Assembly (NCBI GenBank): GCA_963691705.1
Contig: OY829545.1
Span: forward strand, 30,987,475 to 31,051,474
From: Viola odorata
Lineage: Eukaryota > Streptophyta > Magnoliopsida > Malpighiales > Violaceae
Length of the DNA stretch: 64,000 bases
Reading direction: 5' to 3'
Shown here in pieces: positions 43,900 through 54,835 of the stretch; position 1 is the stretch's first letter; each line of letters starts with the position of its first letter. The notes beneath the pieces were generated by a model, which saw nothing but the letters and a program-made list of their open reading frames with translations, had not been told where the DNA came from and did no database searches. A program made the translations under genes and the position numbers.

Positions 43900-44845
43900 A
43901 TGAGTGCATCGGGTGTGAAGGTGGAGTTTGTGAAGTTCAATGGAAAGAATAATTTCACCCTATGGCAAATAAGAGTTTATGATTTGTTGGTACAATAGAA
44001 GCTTCACTACGCCTTGAAGACTAAGAAATCGGAGAAGATGCAGGATGCAAATTGGGAAGACAGCAAGGAGACTACGTTCAGCAAAATCAGGTCTTGTTTG
44101 TCGGATTTGATAACTTACACAGTATTTGATACGAAAAATATTAAGGAGCTGTGGGAGAAACACGAGGCAACCTATCTTAATAAGGCTCCATCTAACTGGT
44201 TAGAGATGAAGAAATATCTGTATAGTACGAGGATGGTTGAAGGAGGGGATATACGTGACCATATTAACTTATTCCTGATGAAAATTGTTGAGTTAGAGCG
44301 ATTGGGGGTCGTGTATCAAGATGAGGTGAAAGCTTTAATGCTCCTCAGCTCCTTGCTAAGTTTGTATGATCACCTTAATACAACTCTACTCTATGGCAAG
44401 CAAACAACTGGCCTTTTGGAGATCACTATTGTTCTCAGGAATCAGAATAAGACTCAGAAAATAAGAGATGAAGTTTTAAGGCAGAGAGTTTGGTTGCTGA
44501 AAATAGAGGCAGAGATTAGAAAAGAGGTTCGTATTCAAGGGGGAAGTCTAGAGGAAGATCAAAGTCCAGAATGAAAGACGTCATGTGTTTTAAGTGCAAA
44601 GAAAAAGGGAAATATAAACATGATTGTCCTCAGTGAAAAGCGGGGAAGGGGAGGAACGATGGTTCGTTTAAGGCAACTAGTATTGTCACGAACAATTCTT
44701 CTAACAAGGAAGTATTGGTGGCGGCTACAACTAATGAAACTTTCCTAACTTCATGGACTTTGGATTCTGGATGTTCACATCATTACTGTCCGCACAGAGA
44801 TTGGTTCAATTCTTATAGTGAGTATGATGATGGAAGAGATATCAA
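43900..44845 (+). pseudogene. gag: Copia gag and protease start
   Basis: The ATG at 43900 opens MSASGVKVEFVKFNGKNNFT then LWQIRVYDLLVQ, the usual copia Gag start. A TAG at 43996-43998 interrupts it. The frame goes on through ELWEKHEATYLNKAPSNWLE, YSTRMVEGGDIRDHINLFL and DEVKALMLLSSL. A frameshift near 44545 leads to the zinc knuckle CFKCKEKGKYKHDC, in which the usual His is Lys. A further TGA at 44635 precedes WTLDSGCSHHYCPHRDWF, the protease active site (DSG). Coding then ends by deletion. Gag would coat the RNA. The element cannot move by itself. Confidence 0.88.
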
Positions 44846-44859
44846 GCCAAGGTGGAGAT

Positions 44860-45266
44860 CGTTAAATATTGGCTTGAAATATTAAATATAGGCCCACAAG
44901 CATCCTAATTCTTCTAGGACTTGTATTACATGTGCTAGAAAGTTGAAACCGTGTAGGAGTCTTCTAGGCTTATCATACATGTATTAAGAGATTATGGTTA
45001 AGTAGAACTAGGAGATTGTAGCCGAGTAGGATTCTAAGAGACTTTAGAATGCTTCAATGGGGTTATATATAATATTGGTTTTCTCTTGAGTTATACTTTG
45101 TACTTTGGTCATCATAGTGAAATTTTCTCTAACTTACCCGTAGTTTTTCACCTACAAAGGTTTTTCACATTAAAAATAAAGTGTTCTTTCTTCCTTACTC
45201 CTTTACTGTCGATTTTTTTATTGTGTGGGTTACTTCAAAAATGAATAAGGTCAATTATTTACAACA
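44860..45266 (+). mobile_element. Right copia LTR (407 bp)
   Basis: It begins CGTTAAATATTGGC (TG mutated to CG) and ends TTTACAACA. It has the TATATATAATATTGG TATA region near 45064 and the TGTACTTTGGTCATCATAG phrase once, so it represents the unduplicated form. Confidence 0.87.
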
Positions 45267-46200
45267 TCAGATTTTAGAGTTTTGAAAATCTTTTATCATT
45301 AATTTTAAATTTGATTGAATTATATACCATATTAATCGAATCCACTCTTTTGGAATTTTCTTATCAATAGTTTGACATCCCAAAATCAAGTACATATGCA
45401 GTAGAATATAAAGAAAAATTCTTTTTAAGTTTCAAAAATATTATTGTTTTAAGTTTTATAAACTAAATAGAAATTCGCTAGATTCTATAAGTATTTCAAA
45501 ACCATTAGGATCCGGATATGGATTTAAATTTCAAAAATTTGATGAATAAATAGATAAATCCTATCTGATATTTTAAAAAAAAAATTGGATATAGATTTAT
45601 AGTAGAGTAGTGTTAGAGATACTAATAATTTTACTAACTTGACAATTATTTATTTAAATAAAAATAATAATATAACTTAATTAGGAAATGATAAACTCCC
45701 AATCATATCTTAACACATCAGTCAGAACAATTTTATTAATAAAATAATTAATATCCTTAACACTATTCCTTATAGTAATCCATAGTTTATGAAAAATTAA
45801 ATATGTTCATTTAGTGCAATAGGAGCTAGTGAGCTACAAATCAACTTTTGGTTACCAGCCATTTTCCGTAGCAGTGTGTGTAAATTAGGAGTGACAATTT
45901 TATACTTCTCCGTCCAACTGATTTATATGAAATTATAGATAAATTAGTTGTCCTGTTTATTTAGTTAGTCGGATACTTCCAAGTTTCAACCTATTTAATA
46001 AATAGACGGATACCAAAAAAGATACCAATTATCCATTTAGAGGAAAAGATACCAAAAAAGTGAAACACAATCTATATCAATTTAATACGAGTCAACACAA
46101 TATAACCTTAAAGAATTAAAATTGTTACTCAAACTCGATTGCAATATCGCTGGCCAGCCATACCTAATTGTATATTATAAACTTTTGTGTATTTATATTT
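45267..46200. other. AT-rich intergenic DNA
   Basis: There is no credible coding frame, RNA gene or terminal repeat that I can define. It is rich in AATTTT and TTTAAA runs. Near 45887 TAGGAGTGACAATTTT resembles the end of an old hAT-type miniature element, but a matching end is not convincing. Confidence 0.55.
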
Positions 46201-46540
46201 CTTGTGTGTAGAGCTGTTAAATTGGGTCTGCGGGTCGGACCTGACCCAGGATCCGACAGATCCGGAAAAATTAGGGCCGGGATTGGTCCCTACCCGGGCC
46301 AAATACAGGACCAATTTTTAGTCCCGGTCCCGACCTGAAAAAATGGCTCGGGTCCGGGACTGGACCAGGCCCGACCCGGTTTTACTTTTTTATTTTTTTA
46401 AAATTCAATTTGATCATATTTAGTTAATTAATTACTATAAATTATAATGCACATATTTTATCAAGTTTAAAAATTAAAATCAATCAAACATTAAAAATTA
46501 AAATTAAAATTAAGGTTTTTTAGTGTTGGGTCGGGTCTCG

Positions 46541-47449
46541 TGATACGATCCTGGTTCCTTAGGATGCGTAGCACCAATTTTGATCTTTGTTCAAAGACGG
46601 ATTTCCTGCAGAAATAGATAACTCGACAAGTACGAGCTTAGACCACTTAGCTAACCTGTGCTAAGAGCCCTAATCGATTTCAAGTCAAGGGTCTTGAATC
46701 GGGTTCTTAGGACTAGACTCAACAATGTGAGAATCACACTAAGATAAACGACACAATAATACAATTCCAAGATTTACTTGTATACGACTCAAGTATTGCG
46801 GACTCAAGAAGAACAAGGTTCAACCAACTTGAACAAGGGGCGGAGATTGAAGAGAATATCTCAATTTATCAAATAACAGCCAACCTAATAAGGAGGCAAA
46901 GTAGTTCCTTATATAGGTTACAATCAAACCCTAAAAGCAAACCTAATAGGAATAGAAGTAGGACTTCTAAAATAGGAAGATAGCTTAACTAATTAAACTG
47001 TTTAATTACCTAATTAAGCTTAAAGTAATTTAAAGTCAACAACTTAAATCTTCAGTCAACGCGCCAGCTTCTGGACACGCGAAACGGGCAGGAGCCGTTT
47101 TGAACAATCGGCACGCGCGACAAATGAGTGAATCGGCAACGGCTGAGTGAAACGGGCAGATGCCGATTTCGTGAGAACGGTCTGAGCCGTTTTGAACGAA
47201 TCGGACAAGAGCCGTTTTGTGACAAACGGTCAAGTGCCGTTTCTAGCAGAATCATCATCGGCTATTGTGAATGTAAGGAGATTCACAACTCTAGGGGTTT
47301 TCTCTCGAAGTGCAGCTTCCTCACTTGACATCTCACATTCCAGCTCCTTGTGAATGAGAGATGACAATCGGTCTTGAAGCTTTCTTGCTCTGGCTCGAGT
47401 CATTGGACCAGCTGGTGGTAACGATAGTTGGATGCGTGGATTCGCATCA
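46541..47449 (-). mobile_element. 3' LTR of CRM-like element 4
   Basis: On the minus strand it starts at 47449 next to the PPT. A TATA region CCTATATAAGG lies at 46917-46907. Upstream of it (47082-47242) are short inverted repeats of the form AAACGG…CCGTTT. The first 220 bp (47449-47230) are coding and hold the end of the integrase frame. Confidence 0.95.
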
Positions 47450-49509
47450 TTCCCTCCCCCTTCGGAAGGATTCGCCCTCGAATCCGAATCGGTATCAGCG
47501 GAAAGTCCATACTCGTCATCTGTATCAAACAGCTCTAAGTCAGAAACATTGAAAGTAGAGCTAACGGCACCATACTCACTCGGCAATGCCAGTTGGTAGG
47601 CATTGTTGTTGATCTTCTCAACAATCTGGAACGGTCCGTCTCCTCTAGGAGATAGCTTGCCACGGCGTTTGTCAGGAAAACGCTCCTTGCGCATATGCAA
47701 CCAGACCCAATCGCCCACCTGGAACATCACTAGCCGTCGGCCCTCGTTCCGTTTCTGCACAAGCTTGTCATTCATGCGCTCAATGTTCTGTTTTGCCTTA
47801 GCATGCAATTGCTTGACAAAATCAGCCTTTTGTGCACCATCTAAACTTACAACATCACTCAAAGGTAAGGGAGTTAAATCCAAAACAGTTCTAGGATTAA
47901 ATCCATACACAAGTTCAAACGGCGAGTAATGAGTAGTAGAATGAACAGCACGGTTGTAAGCAAATTCAATAAACGGTAAATGATCAACCCAAGTAGAAAC
48001 ATGCTTACTAACTAAGGTGCGTAAAAGGGAGCCAAGAGTCCGATTTACCACCTCAGTTTGACCATCGGTTTGTGGGTGATAAGATGTAGAATACAATAAT
48101 TTAGTACCAAGTTTCTTCCATAAAACACGCCAAAAATGACTAAGAAACTTAGTATCTCTATCACTCACAATAGTTAAGGGTATACCATGCAAACGGACTA
48201 CTTCACGAAAGAACAAATCAGCGACCTGAGTAGCATCACAAGTAGTAGAACATGGAATAAAGTGGGACATCTTCGAAAATCTGTCCACCACAACAAAGAC
48301 ACTATCCTTTCCGTTCTTAGACCTAGGCAATCCAACGACAAAATCCATAGACAAATCGGTCCAAGGGTGAGAAGGGACAGGTAACGGCATGTATTCTCCA
48401 TGACCAACAGATTTCGACTTGGCTCGACGACATATTAAACATCTAGCAATAATACGGACAACATCACGCTTCATGTGAGGCCAATAAAAGTGATCATGCA
48501 ATACATCCAAGGTTTTAGTCACGCCAAAGTGACCCATTAAGCCACCACTATGGGCTTCATGCACAAGTAATTCACGAAGAGAGCAATGAGGAATACACAA
48601 ATGTTTGCCTTTAAACAAATAACCCTCATGCTTGTAGAATTTAGAACCAGAAATAGAAACGCCATGCAAGTAAATAGCACCAAAATCAGAATCGGTTGCA
48701 TAGAGCTCTATAATGTGCGAAAATCCAAGCAATTTGGCATTTAGAGAAGTAATCAGCACATACCGTCGCGAGAGCGCATCGGCAACAATATTCTCTTTAC
48801 CTTGCTTGTACTGAATGTGGTAAGGGAACGCCTCTATGAACTCCATCCAAACGGCATGTCGCCGATTGAGCTTCCCTTGACCCTTTAGGTACTTCAAGCT
48901 CAAATGGTCTGTGTGGATGATAAACTCCCTTGGCATCAGATAGTGTTGCCATGTTTCTAACGCTCGGACAAGGGCATAGAATTCCTTGTCGTAGGTCGGA
49001 TATCGGAGCTGAGCATCCTTGAGCTTCTCACTGAAAAAGGCAATCGGCCATTTCTCCTGCAGCAGAACGGCACCGATTCCTAATCCGCTGGCGTCGCACT
49101 CTATCTCAAACGCCTTGCTGAAGTCGGGCAATGCTAGCACGGGAGCGGCACAGAGCCGTCCCTTGAGGGTAGCAAACGCCTCCTCCTGTTGTTGCTCCCA
49201 CCTGAAAACAACATTCTTTTTTGTTAAATCATTCAATGGAACGGCAATGGTGCTAAAATCCTTTACAAAACGCCGATAGAAGCTTGCTAATCCATGGAAC
49301 GATCTCACATCGGTAACGGCCTTTGGCGTCGGCCATTCCCGTATTGCGCGGATCTTCTCTTCATCCACTTTAACGCCATCTGCACTTACAATGAAACCAA
49401 GAAAACCAACTTGTTCCAATGCAAAAGAACACTTACTAGGTTTAGCATATAATTTCTGCTCACGAAGTGTTAGAAAAACTTCTTTAAGATGTAAAACATG
49501 CTCATCCAA
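47230..49509 (-). pseudogene. pol: RT thumb, RNase H and integrase of element 4 (759 codons open)
   Basis: This frame follows the frameshift in the RT active site. It covers the rest of RT ([40 protein letters not shown]), RNase H ([45 protein letters not shown]) and integrase. The finger is HEAHSGGLMGHFG…CLICRRAK. Catalytic residues lie in DLSMDFVVGLPRS, IVSDRDTKFLSHFW and DGQTEVVNRTLG. The C-terminus has GKLSPRGDGPFQIVEKI, then an acidic stretch, the PPT-coded GGG, and an LTR-encoded tail PMTRARARKLQDRLSSLIHK ending …ARNGT. This part is intact, so the break is confined to the point upstream. Confidence 0.95.
47450..47463 (-). promoter_or_regulatory. Polypurine tract of element 4
   Basis: On the minus strand GAAGGGGGAGGGAA directly precedes the LTR start TGATGCG. 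It doubles as coding sequence (Glu-Gly-Gly-Gly-Asn). The equivalent in element 2 is GAAGAGGGAGGGGA. Confidence 0.88.
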
Positions 49510-49523
49510 TGATTTGCTATAGA

Positions 49524-50888
49524 TTAAAATGCATCAAAATAAACTACAACAAATTTACCAATTAAGTGCCGAAGTACATGGTTCATTAATCTCATAAAAG
49601 TGCTAGGAGCATTAGTCAAGCCAAACGGCATAACCATCCATTCATATAAACCATACTTAGTCTTAAAAGCAGTTTTCCATTCATCCCCTTCTTTCATACG
49701 AATCTGGTGGTAGCCACTCATTAAATCAATTTTAGAAAATAATTTACTACCACTTAATTCATCTAACATATCATCCAATCGAGGAATAGGATGGCGATAC
49801 TTTACAGTGATTTTGTTGACTGCTCTACAATCAACACACATGCGCCAAGATCCATCCTTCTTTGGGACTAGAATGACTGGAATGGCACATGGAGACAGAC
49901 TCTCCCGAACGTACCCACGCGCAAGCAAATCGTCCACTTGCCGTTGCAGTTCCTTTGTCTCCTCTGGATTGGATCGGTAAGCCGGCCGATGGGGAATTGC
50001 CGATCCAGGAACAAAGTCGATCTGATGTTCGATGCCTCGAATCGGAGGTAAGCCAGGTGGCATCTCTTCGGGTAGAACATCTCCAAATTCCTGCAAGAGA
50101 GAAGATATACCAATCGGAACGGTGTTGTGCCGTTTCGTTTTAGTGGAGGTTAAACAAGAAGAGCGAAAACGGATTAGAAGTAGAGGACGGCTTGCGTCAA
50201 AACAGTTGTTATGAGAAAGCATGGCTCTCCTCACTTCGCTCCCCTTGGCATATACACTCAATTTCTTTTTATTTACCTCTCCTTTTCTCTCAATGCCACT
50301 CTCAGCACGCTTACTCTTTTCGTGCAAATGTTTACACTCGCCCTCTGCATGCTTGCTGTTTTCATGCGAATGTTTAAGGCTCACACACTCAGTGGTTCCC
50401 TCTATACTTTTCACACTCAAACCTTCTTTTTCTCTCGCAAGCTGTTTTGCAATTTCATATTCAGCATGTGACTTAGCAAGCCATTGCTGATCCTCAAACA
50501 CTGCAGCTTGTGTTAACGGTGCCAAGGTGAATTTCTGACCATCCTTAACCAATTTGTAGAGGTTTCTCTTCCCATCATGATTCGCTTCGCGATCAAACTG
50601 CCATGGGCGTCCAAGGAGGATATGGCTTGCTTACATCGGCACAACATCACAGAGAACCTCATCTTGGTATTTGCCGATACGGAACTTAACAAGTACCTGT
50701 TTGGTCACCTTAATACCGTTGTCATCTGTCATCCAGTGTAGACGATACGATTTCGGATGCTTTACCGTCGGCAAGTCCAGCTTATGAACCATCAGCGCAC
50801 TGGCACAGTTGGTGCAGCTTCCGTTGTCTATAATAATGGAACAACCCTTGTGATCAATCACACCTCGGGTGTGGAACAGATTGGTCCG
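49524..50888 (-). pseudogene. pol: Protease and N-terminal RT of element 4
   Basis: It starts after a TAA at about 50889 (end of the gag frame, …EVCDEE). Protease has CSIIIDNGSCTNCASALMVH and a second stop after DVVPM (about 50630), where element 2 has an uninterrupted HASHLLLGRPW. RT follows: [49 protein letters not shown] and [17 protein letters not shown]. The frame then reads YFDAF and stops at 49524: compared with element 2 one base is missing within the YxDD catalytic box. Both stops fit single C-to-T changes. Confidence 0.93.
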
Positions 50889-52262
50889 TTACTCCTCATC
50901 ACACACTTCATCTGTGGTCTGCACGCTCAGGTTCCGTCGGATGACAAGCAACTGAACATGCTCACCTCTCTGACAGTCAATATCCGAATCGGTCTGACCA
51001 TTTTCCTCAGGTTCTGTTATCTCCTGTTCATCATCCGATTCTTCCTCTCCATTCGGCCGGATGATGAAGACTCTCTTATTCGGACACTCCGCTTTCTTGT
51101 GTCCTCGACCGTTGCATTTGAAACAAACAATTTCCTTAGTGGCTGGTCGATCCACAGGTGGAGTGTAAGGTTTAGTAGTAGCCGTTTTGGACGGGATAAC
51201 GGCACTGACGGGTGTCTTCGGAATGGTAGAAGCCGTTCTGTCTTCCTTATACCAAGACGGCTTCTTCCACGGTGTCGATCCAGGAGACTTAGAAGAGCTC
51301 TTAGCTTTCCGATGCTTCTCAATCTTTTGAGCCATGTGAAGCATCTCCTCAAGAGTATTGTATTGCGTCAGCTCCAGGGCGTCGGCAATCTCTGCATTCA
51401 AACCAGCAATAAACCGAGCCATCGTTACCTCAGGTTCCTCAGTAATTTTTGCTTGAGCTAAAGCAATCTCCATCTCATTAAAGTAGGCACCAACTCCCTT
51501 GCTGCCCTGCTTCAAGGTTTGAAGCCGTTGATGAAGCTCACGGTGAAAGTGGGCAGGGACAAACCGTTGTCTCATTGCCTGTTTCATCTCAACCCAGTCA
51601 TTAATCGGACCAGCATAAACAGCGGCTCTCTTCAGGTTGAGCTGCTCCCACCAATGACTAGCATATCCACTGAATTCTACTGCTGCTAACTGGACCTTTT
51701 TACCCTCTGAATAATTGTGGCATAAGAAAATAGCATCTACTTTCCGTTCCCATGTCAAGAAGGTATCAGGGTCGTCAGTACCCTCAAACGGAGGTATTTT
51801 CATTTTGATGCTGCTGAGATTAGCATCCAAACGGTCATCCTCCCGTTCTCTCCTACCATCACGACGGTCTCGTCTCTCTCTCCTCTGTCCATCCCTTGCA
51901 TTTATCCAGCCTTCTCCCCCATCAGGTTCTCCTTCCAAATCAGAATGTGGCAATTGTGGACCACGTCTGGCAAGTCGCCTAGGAGGGACCAAAGCAAGAT
52001 TACGCCGACGATTCACATCACATGGTCGACGGGCGTTGTCATCTTCTTCGGACAGATCAGTCAAACGGCCATCACGTTGGTTATTCGCGGCTATAGGAAC
52101 TGGATTTATGGTAGCTAACGCTTCCACCCTAGCCATTCTTGCATCGGCAGTTAGCTGCCACTCATTGGCAGTTACTTGCCGTTCATTCAATGTTCGGAGC
52201 TGTTCCGTCATGTTGGCTAGCATAGCCGTTAGATCGGGTTGTTGTACTCCCTCTTGAGACAT
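50889..52262 (-). CDS. gag: Gag of CRM-like element 4 (457 aa)
   Basis: The ATG at 52262 gives MSQEGVQQPDLTAMLANMTE, a short coiled-coil-like start, then an Arg-rich basic region (about residues 85-145). The Gag core follows: MKIPPFEGTDDPDTFLTWER, HNYSEGKKVQLAAVEFSGYA, SHWWEQLNLK, AMRQRFVPAHFHRELHQRLQ, EMEIALAQAKITEEPEVTMA and RFIAGLNAEIADALEL. Near residue 390 is the zinc knuckle CFKCNGRGHKKAEC (CX2CX4HX4C), then an acidic tail. The frame ends at a premature TAA in the Gag-protease linker. Gag should assemble particles and bind RNA. As a Gag-only product it may still be functional, so this copy could supply or use Gag in trans. Confidence 0.93.
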   Translation of the reverse strand: MSQEGVQQPDLTAMLANMTEQLRTLNERQVTANEWQLTADARMARVEALATINPVPIAANNQRDGRLTDLSEEDDNARRPCDVNRRRNLALVPPRRLARRGPQLPHSDLEGEPDGGEGWINARDGQRRERRDRRDGRREREDDRLDANLSSIKMKIPPFEGTDDPDTFLTWERKVDAIFLCHNYSEGKKVQLAAVEFSGYASHWWEQLNLKRAAVYAGPINDWVEMKQAMRQRFVPAHFHRELHQRLQTLKQGSKGVGAYFNEMEIALAQAKITEEPEVTMARFIAGLNAEIADALELTQYNTLEEMLHMAQKIEKHRKAKSSSKSPGSTPWKKPSWYKEDRTASTIPKTPVSAVIPSKTATTKPYTPPVDRPATKEIVCFKCNGRGHKKAECPNKRVFIIRPNGEEESDDEQEITEPEENGQTDSDIDCQRGEHVQLLVIRRNLSVQTTDEVCDEE

Positions 52263-53174
52263 CTTTTACTTTTCCTGAAATTCACAACACCAAAGAAAAC
52301 GTAAAATTGCACTAACCTAGCACTCCCTCACGTGTTTACTCTCGTGTTTAATCACTCTAATAATCTCACAAAATTCTCTCAAAATTCCCTGCAATGTTCA
52401 AGTGTTAGTGAGACTCAAGAATCCAAAGAAAAGCTTCCAAGAAGACTCTCAAAGAAAACTAGCACTGAAAAGAATGGTGACACTTGATATTTGAGTAATT
52501 GTAAGAACAACCAATCAAACAAATAGCAAGTAGAGTAGAAGGCAATTTCAAGGAATCAAGAAAGCTCAAATTGACTCGAACGGACTCAAACAAATTCAAT
52601 TTCAGTTATGATTGTAATATCCAATCGCAGTGCAATTTAATTCCTTGATAAATCTGGTTTTTATGGAGCAGATACTTCTATATATTTTTGTATTTGCAGA
52701 ATCGAATCCCTTTCTTTTCTTTGGGAATTTTCCCTATTTTTTTTTTTTTTTTTTTTGACAGCAAAACACAATTTAGTGTTTTGATCAGAACTTTTTACTC
52801 TGAACTCCGAATCGACCGATTCTTTTTGATTCGGAAGCCCAACAGATTCAGCTTTCCAACGAAACCACAATCACCCAAATCGGACTTCAGTTGCTATATA
52901 TATAAATATAAATTCGACAACTGATACTGAATAGAAATTATTTTTTTATTTTTATTTTTTTTTCTTGTATTTCGTGACCTTCTTGTGGGTAGAAAACGCA
53001 AGTAATTTAGCAAACTTGAACACAACAAACTGGACCGAAACACAACCAATTGTATTCAAGTAACTAACCAAGCACAACAAAGAAATAGGTTTTGGAATGG
53101 AGTAGCAAGAGAATACCGATTTCAACAAAGAAAACTTGAAACAATTGAAGATACTTACGAATCTTTGAACGCCT
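52263..53174 (-). other. 5' leader of CRM-like element 4
   Basis: About 0.9 kb lies between PBS and gag without a credible frame. It includes an A-run on the minus strand (T-run at about 52737-52755) and A/T-rich flanks. Such leaders usually hold packaging signals; I see none that I can define. Confidence 0.7.
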
Positions 53175-53190
53175 TAAGCTCCGCTACCAA
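53175..53190 (-). promoter_or_regulatory. Primer-binding site of element 4
   Basis: On the minus strand TGGTAGCGGAGCTTAA begins two bases after the LTR end. Ten of the first twelve bases match the initiator-methionine type PBS TGGTATCAGAGC, so that tRNA is the likely primer. Confidence 0.7.
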
Positions 53191-53192
53191 CT

Positions 53193-54100
53193 GAAACGAT
53201 CCTGGTTCCTTAGGATGCGTAGCACCAATTTTGATCTTTGTTCAAAGACGGATTTCCTGCGGAAATAGATAACTCGACAAGTACGAGCTTAGACCACTTA
53301 GCTAACCTGTGCTAAGAGCCCTAATCGATTTGAAGTCAAGGGTCTTGAATCGGGTTCTTAGGACTAGACTCAACAATGTGAGAATCACACTAAGATAAAC
53401 GACACAATAATACAATTCCAAGATTTACTTGTATACGACTCAAGTATTGCGGACTCAAGAAGAACAAGGTTCAACCAACTTGAACAAGGGGCGGAGATTG
53501 AAGAGAATATCTCAATTTATCAAATAACAGCCAACCTAATAAGGAGGCAAAGTAGTTCCTTATATAGGTTACAATCAAACCCTAAAAGCAAACCTAATAG
53601 GAATAGAAGTAGGACTTCTAAAATAGGAAGATAGCTTAACTAATTAAACTGTTTAATTACCTAATTAAGCTTAAAGTAATTTAAAGTCAACAACTTAAAT
53701 CTTCAGTCAACGCGCCAGCTTCTGGACACGCGAAACGGGCAGGAGCCGTTTTGAACAATCGGCACGCGCGACAGATGAGTGAATCGGCAACGGCTGAGTG
53801 AAACGGGCAGATGCCGATTTCGTGAGAACGGTCTGAGCCGTTTTGAACGAATCGGACAAGAGCCGTTTTGTGACAAACGGTCAAGTGCCGTTTCTAGCAC
53901 AATCATCATCGGCTATTGTGAATGTAAGGAGATTCACAAGTCTAGGGGTTTTCTCTCGAAGTGCAGCTTCCTCACTTGACATCTCACATTCCAGCTCCTT
54001 GTGAATGAGAGATGACAATCGGTCTTGAAGCTTTCTTGCTCTGGCTCGAGTCATTGGACCAGCTGGTGGTAACGGTAGTTGGATGCGTGGATTCGCATCA
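53193..54100 (-). mobile_element. 5' LTR of CRM-like element 4
   Basis: It is almost identical to 46541-47449. The terminal dinucleotide context differs (TGAAACG against TGATACG). TATA region on the minus strand at 53578-53568. It would drive the genomic RNA leftward. Confidence 0.95.
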
Positions 54101-54236
54101 TCTCGGGTCAGACCCGTCGGGTCTCCGGGTCCTACCCGACAGTCCTGAAAATTTTCGGGACTGATTTCCAGACCTGACCCGGCCTGATTTCCCGGGTCTC
54201 GGGTCCGGGTCTGTTTTTGACACGTCTACTTGTGTG

Positions 54237-54470
54237 TAGTATAAATGTATCTTTATATTTGATATATTTTATTTTTTTATTAAGTTTTTTAATTTATTTT
54301 CGATATTAGTTGGACAAATCTCGACCCGTCCACACGCTTAATTATATGAATGGACAAAGACAGTATTTTATTTCGTTTAATAAATGGGAAAAACTCGTCC
54401 AACTCATTAATTAACTTATTTATATAAACCCGCCTGCTAACCCGCTTACTCATTTTGCCAGTGCGGTGCA
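54237..54470. other. AT-rich intergenic DNA
   Basis: There is no coding frame. GACCCGTCC and AACCCGCC words near 54317 and 54428 resemble subterminal motifs of hAT-type miniature elements, but no ends or TSD could be paired. Confidence 0.5.
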
Positions 54471-54835
54471 AAATAAATAGGGGAAATAGGTTAAAACACC
54501 CCTGTACTATACGCGAAAATCAAAAACCTCCCCTATCCTTCAAAAAGTCCATGACACCTCCCCTGTACTAAGGGTCAACCACAAAAGCTCGGTCTCCGTT
54601 AGTCAAACTAACAGACCGTTAGTGTTGACCGTTGACTTTAATTAAAAAAATTCCAAAAAAATGTAAAAATTTTAAAAAACATAAAAAAATCTATAAAAAA
54701 TATAAAAATTCACAAAAAACATCTAATTTTTTAAAAAAAATTCACAAAAATGTAAGAATTCACAAAAAAATGTAAAAATTCCAAAACAATATCTAAAAAT
54801 TTTAAAAAAATCATAAAAAATGTAAAAATTCCAAG

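Larger units (their letters stand above)
43026..45266 (+). mobile_element. Ty1/copia element, internally deleted
   Basis: It has a left LTR (43026-43829), PBS, gag plus the start of protease (43900-44845), a PPT (CCAAGGTGGAGAT, 44847-44859) and a right LTR (44860-45266). INT, RT and RNase H are missing: the protease start joins almost directly to the PPT. No TSD is evident (TTAAA left, TCAGA right), so an edge may be eroded or rearranged. Confidence 0.88.
46541..54100 (-). mobile_element. Complete CRM-like Ty3/gypsy element 4 (7560 bp)
   Basis: Two LTRs of about 909 bp (46541-47449, 53193-54100) start TGATACGATCC or TGAAACGATCC and end GATTCGCATCA. The TSD is TCTCG (46536-46540 and 54101-54105). 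On the minus strand, PBS, leader, gag, PR, RT, RH, INT and PPT are in order. By eye the LTRs differ at seven sites plus possibly one indel, about 99.2% identity, so insertion is recent. Two nonsense changes and one frameshift make it defective. The clade call (CRM) rests on RT/INT sequence and on the coding frame entering the LTR. Confidence 0.95.
46209..54228. mobile_element. hAT-type miniature transposon (about 455 bp) split by a CRM element
   Basis: Left end TAGAGCTGTTAAATTGGGTC (46209); right end, read inward, TAGACGTGTCAAAAACAGAC (54228). It is flanked by the perfect 8-bp TSD CTTGTGTG (46201-46208 and 54229-54236), diagnostic of hAT. The element proper is 46209-46540 plus 54106-54228. 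Subterminal CGGGTC/GACCCG motifs are dense, as in hAT elements where the transposase binds. It has no coding capacity, so it would need a transposase in trans. Confidence 0.92.

Noticed and set aside
45887..54470. An older hAT-type element around the one at 46209-54228
   Set aside because: TAGGAGTGACAATTTT on the left and GGCAAAATGAG on the right (reverse strand) look alike, but I could not find a matching 8-bp TSD or consistent ends.
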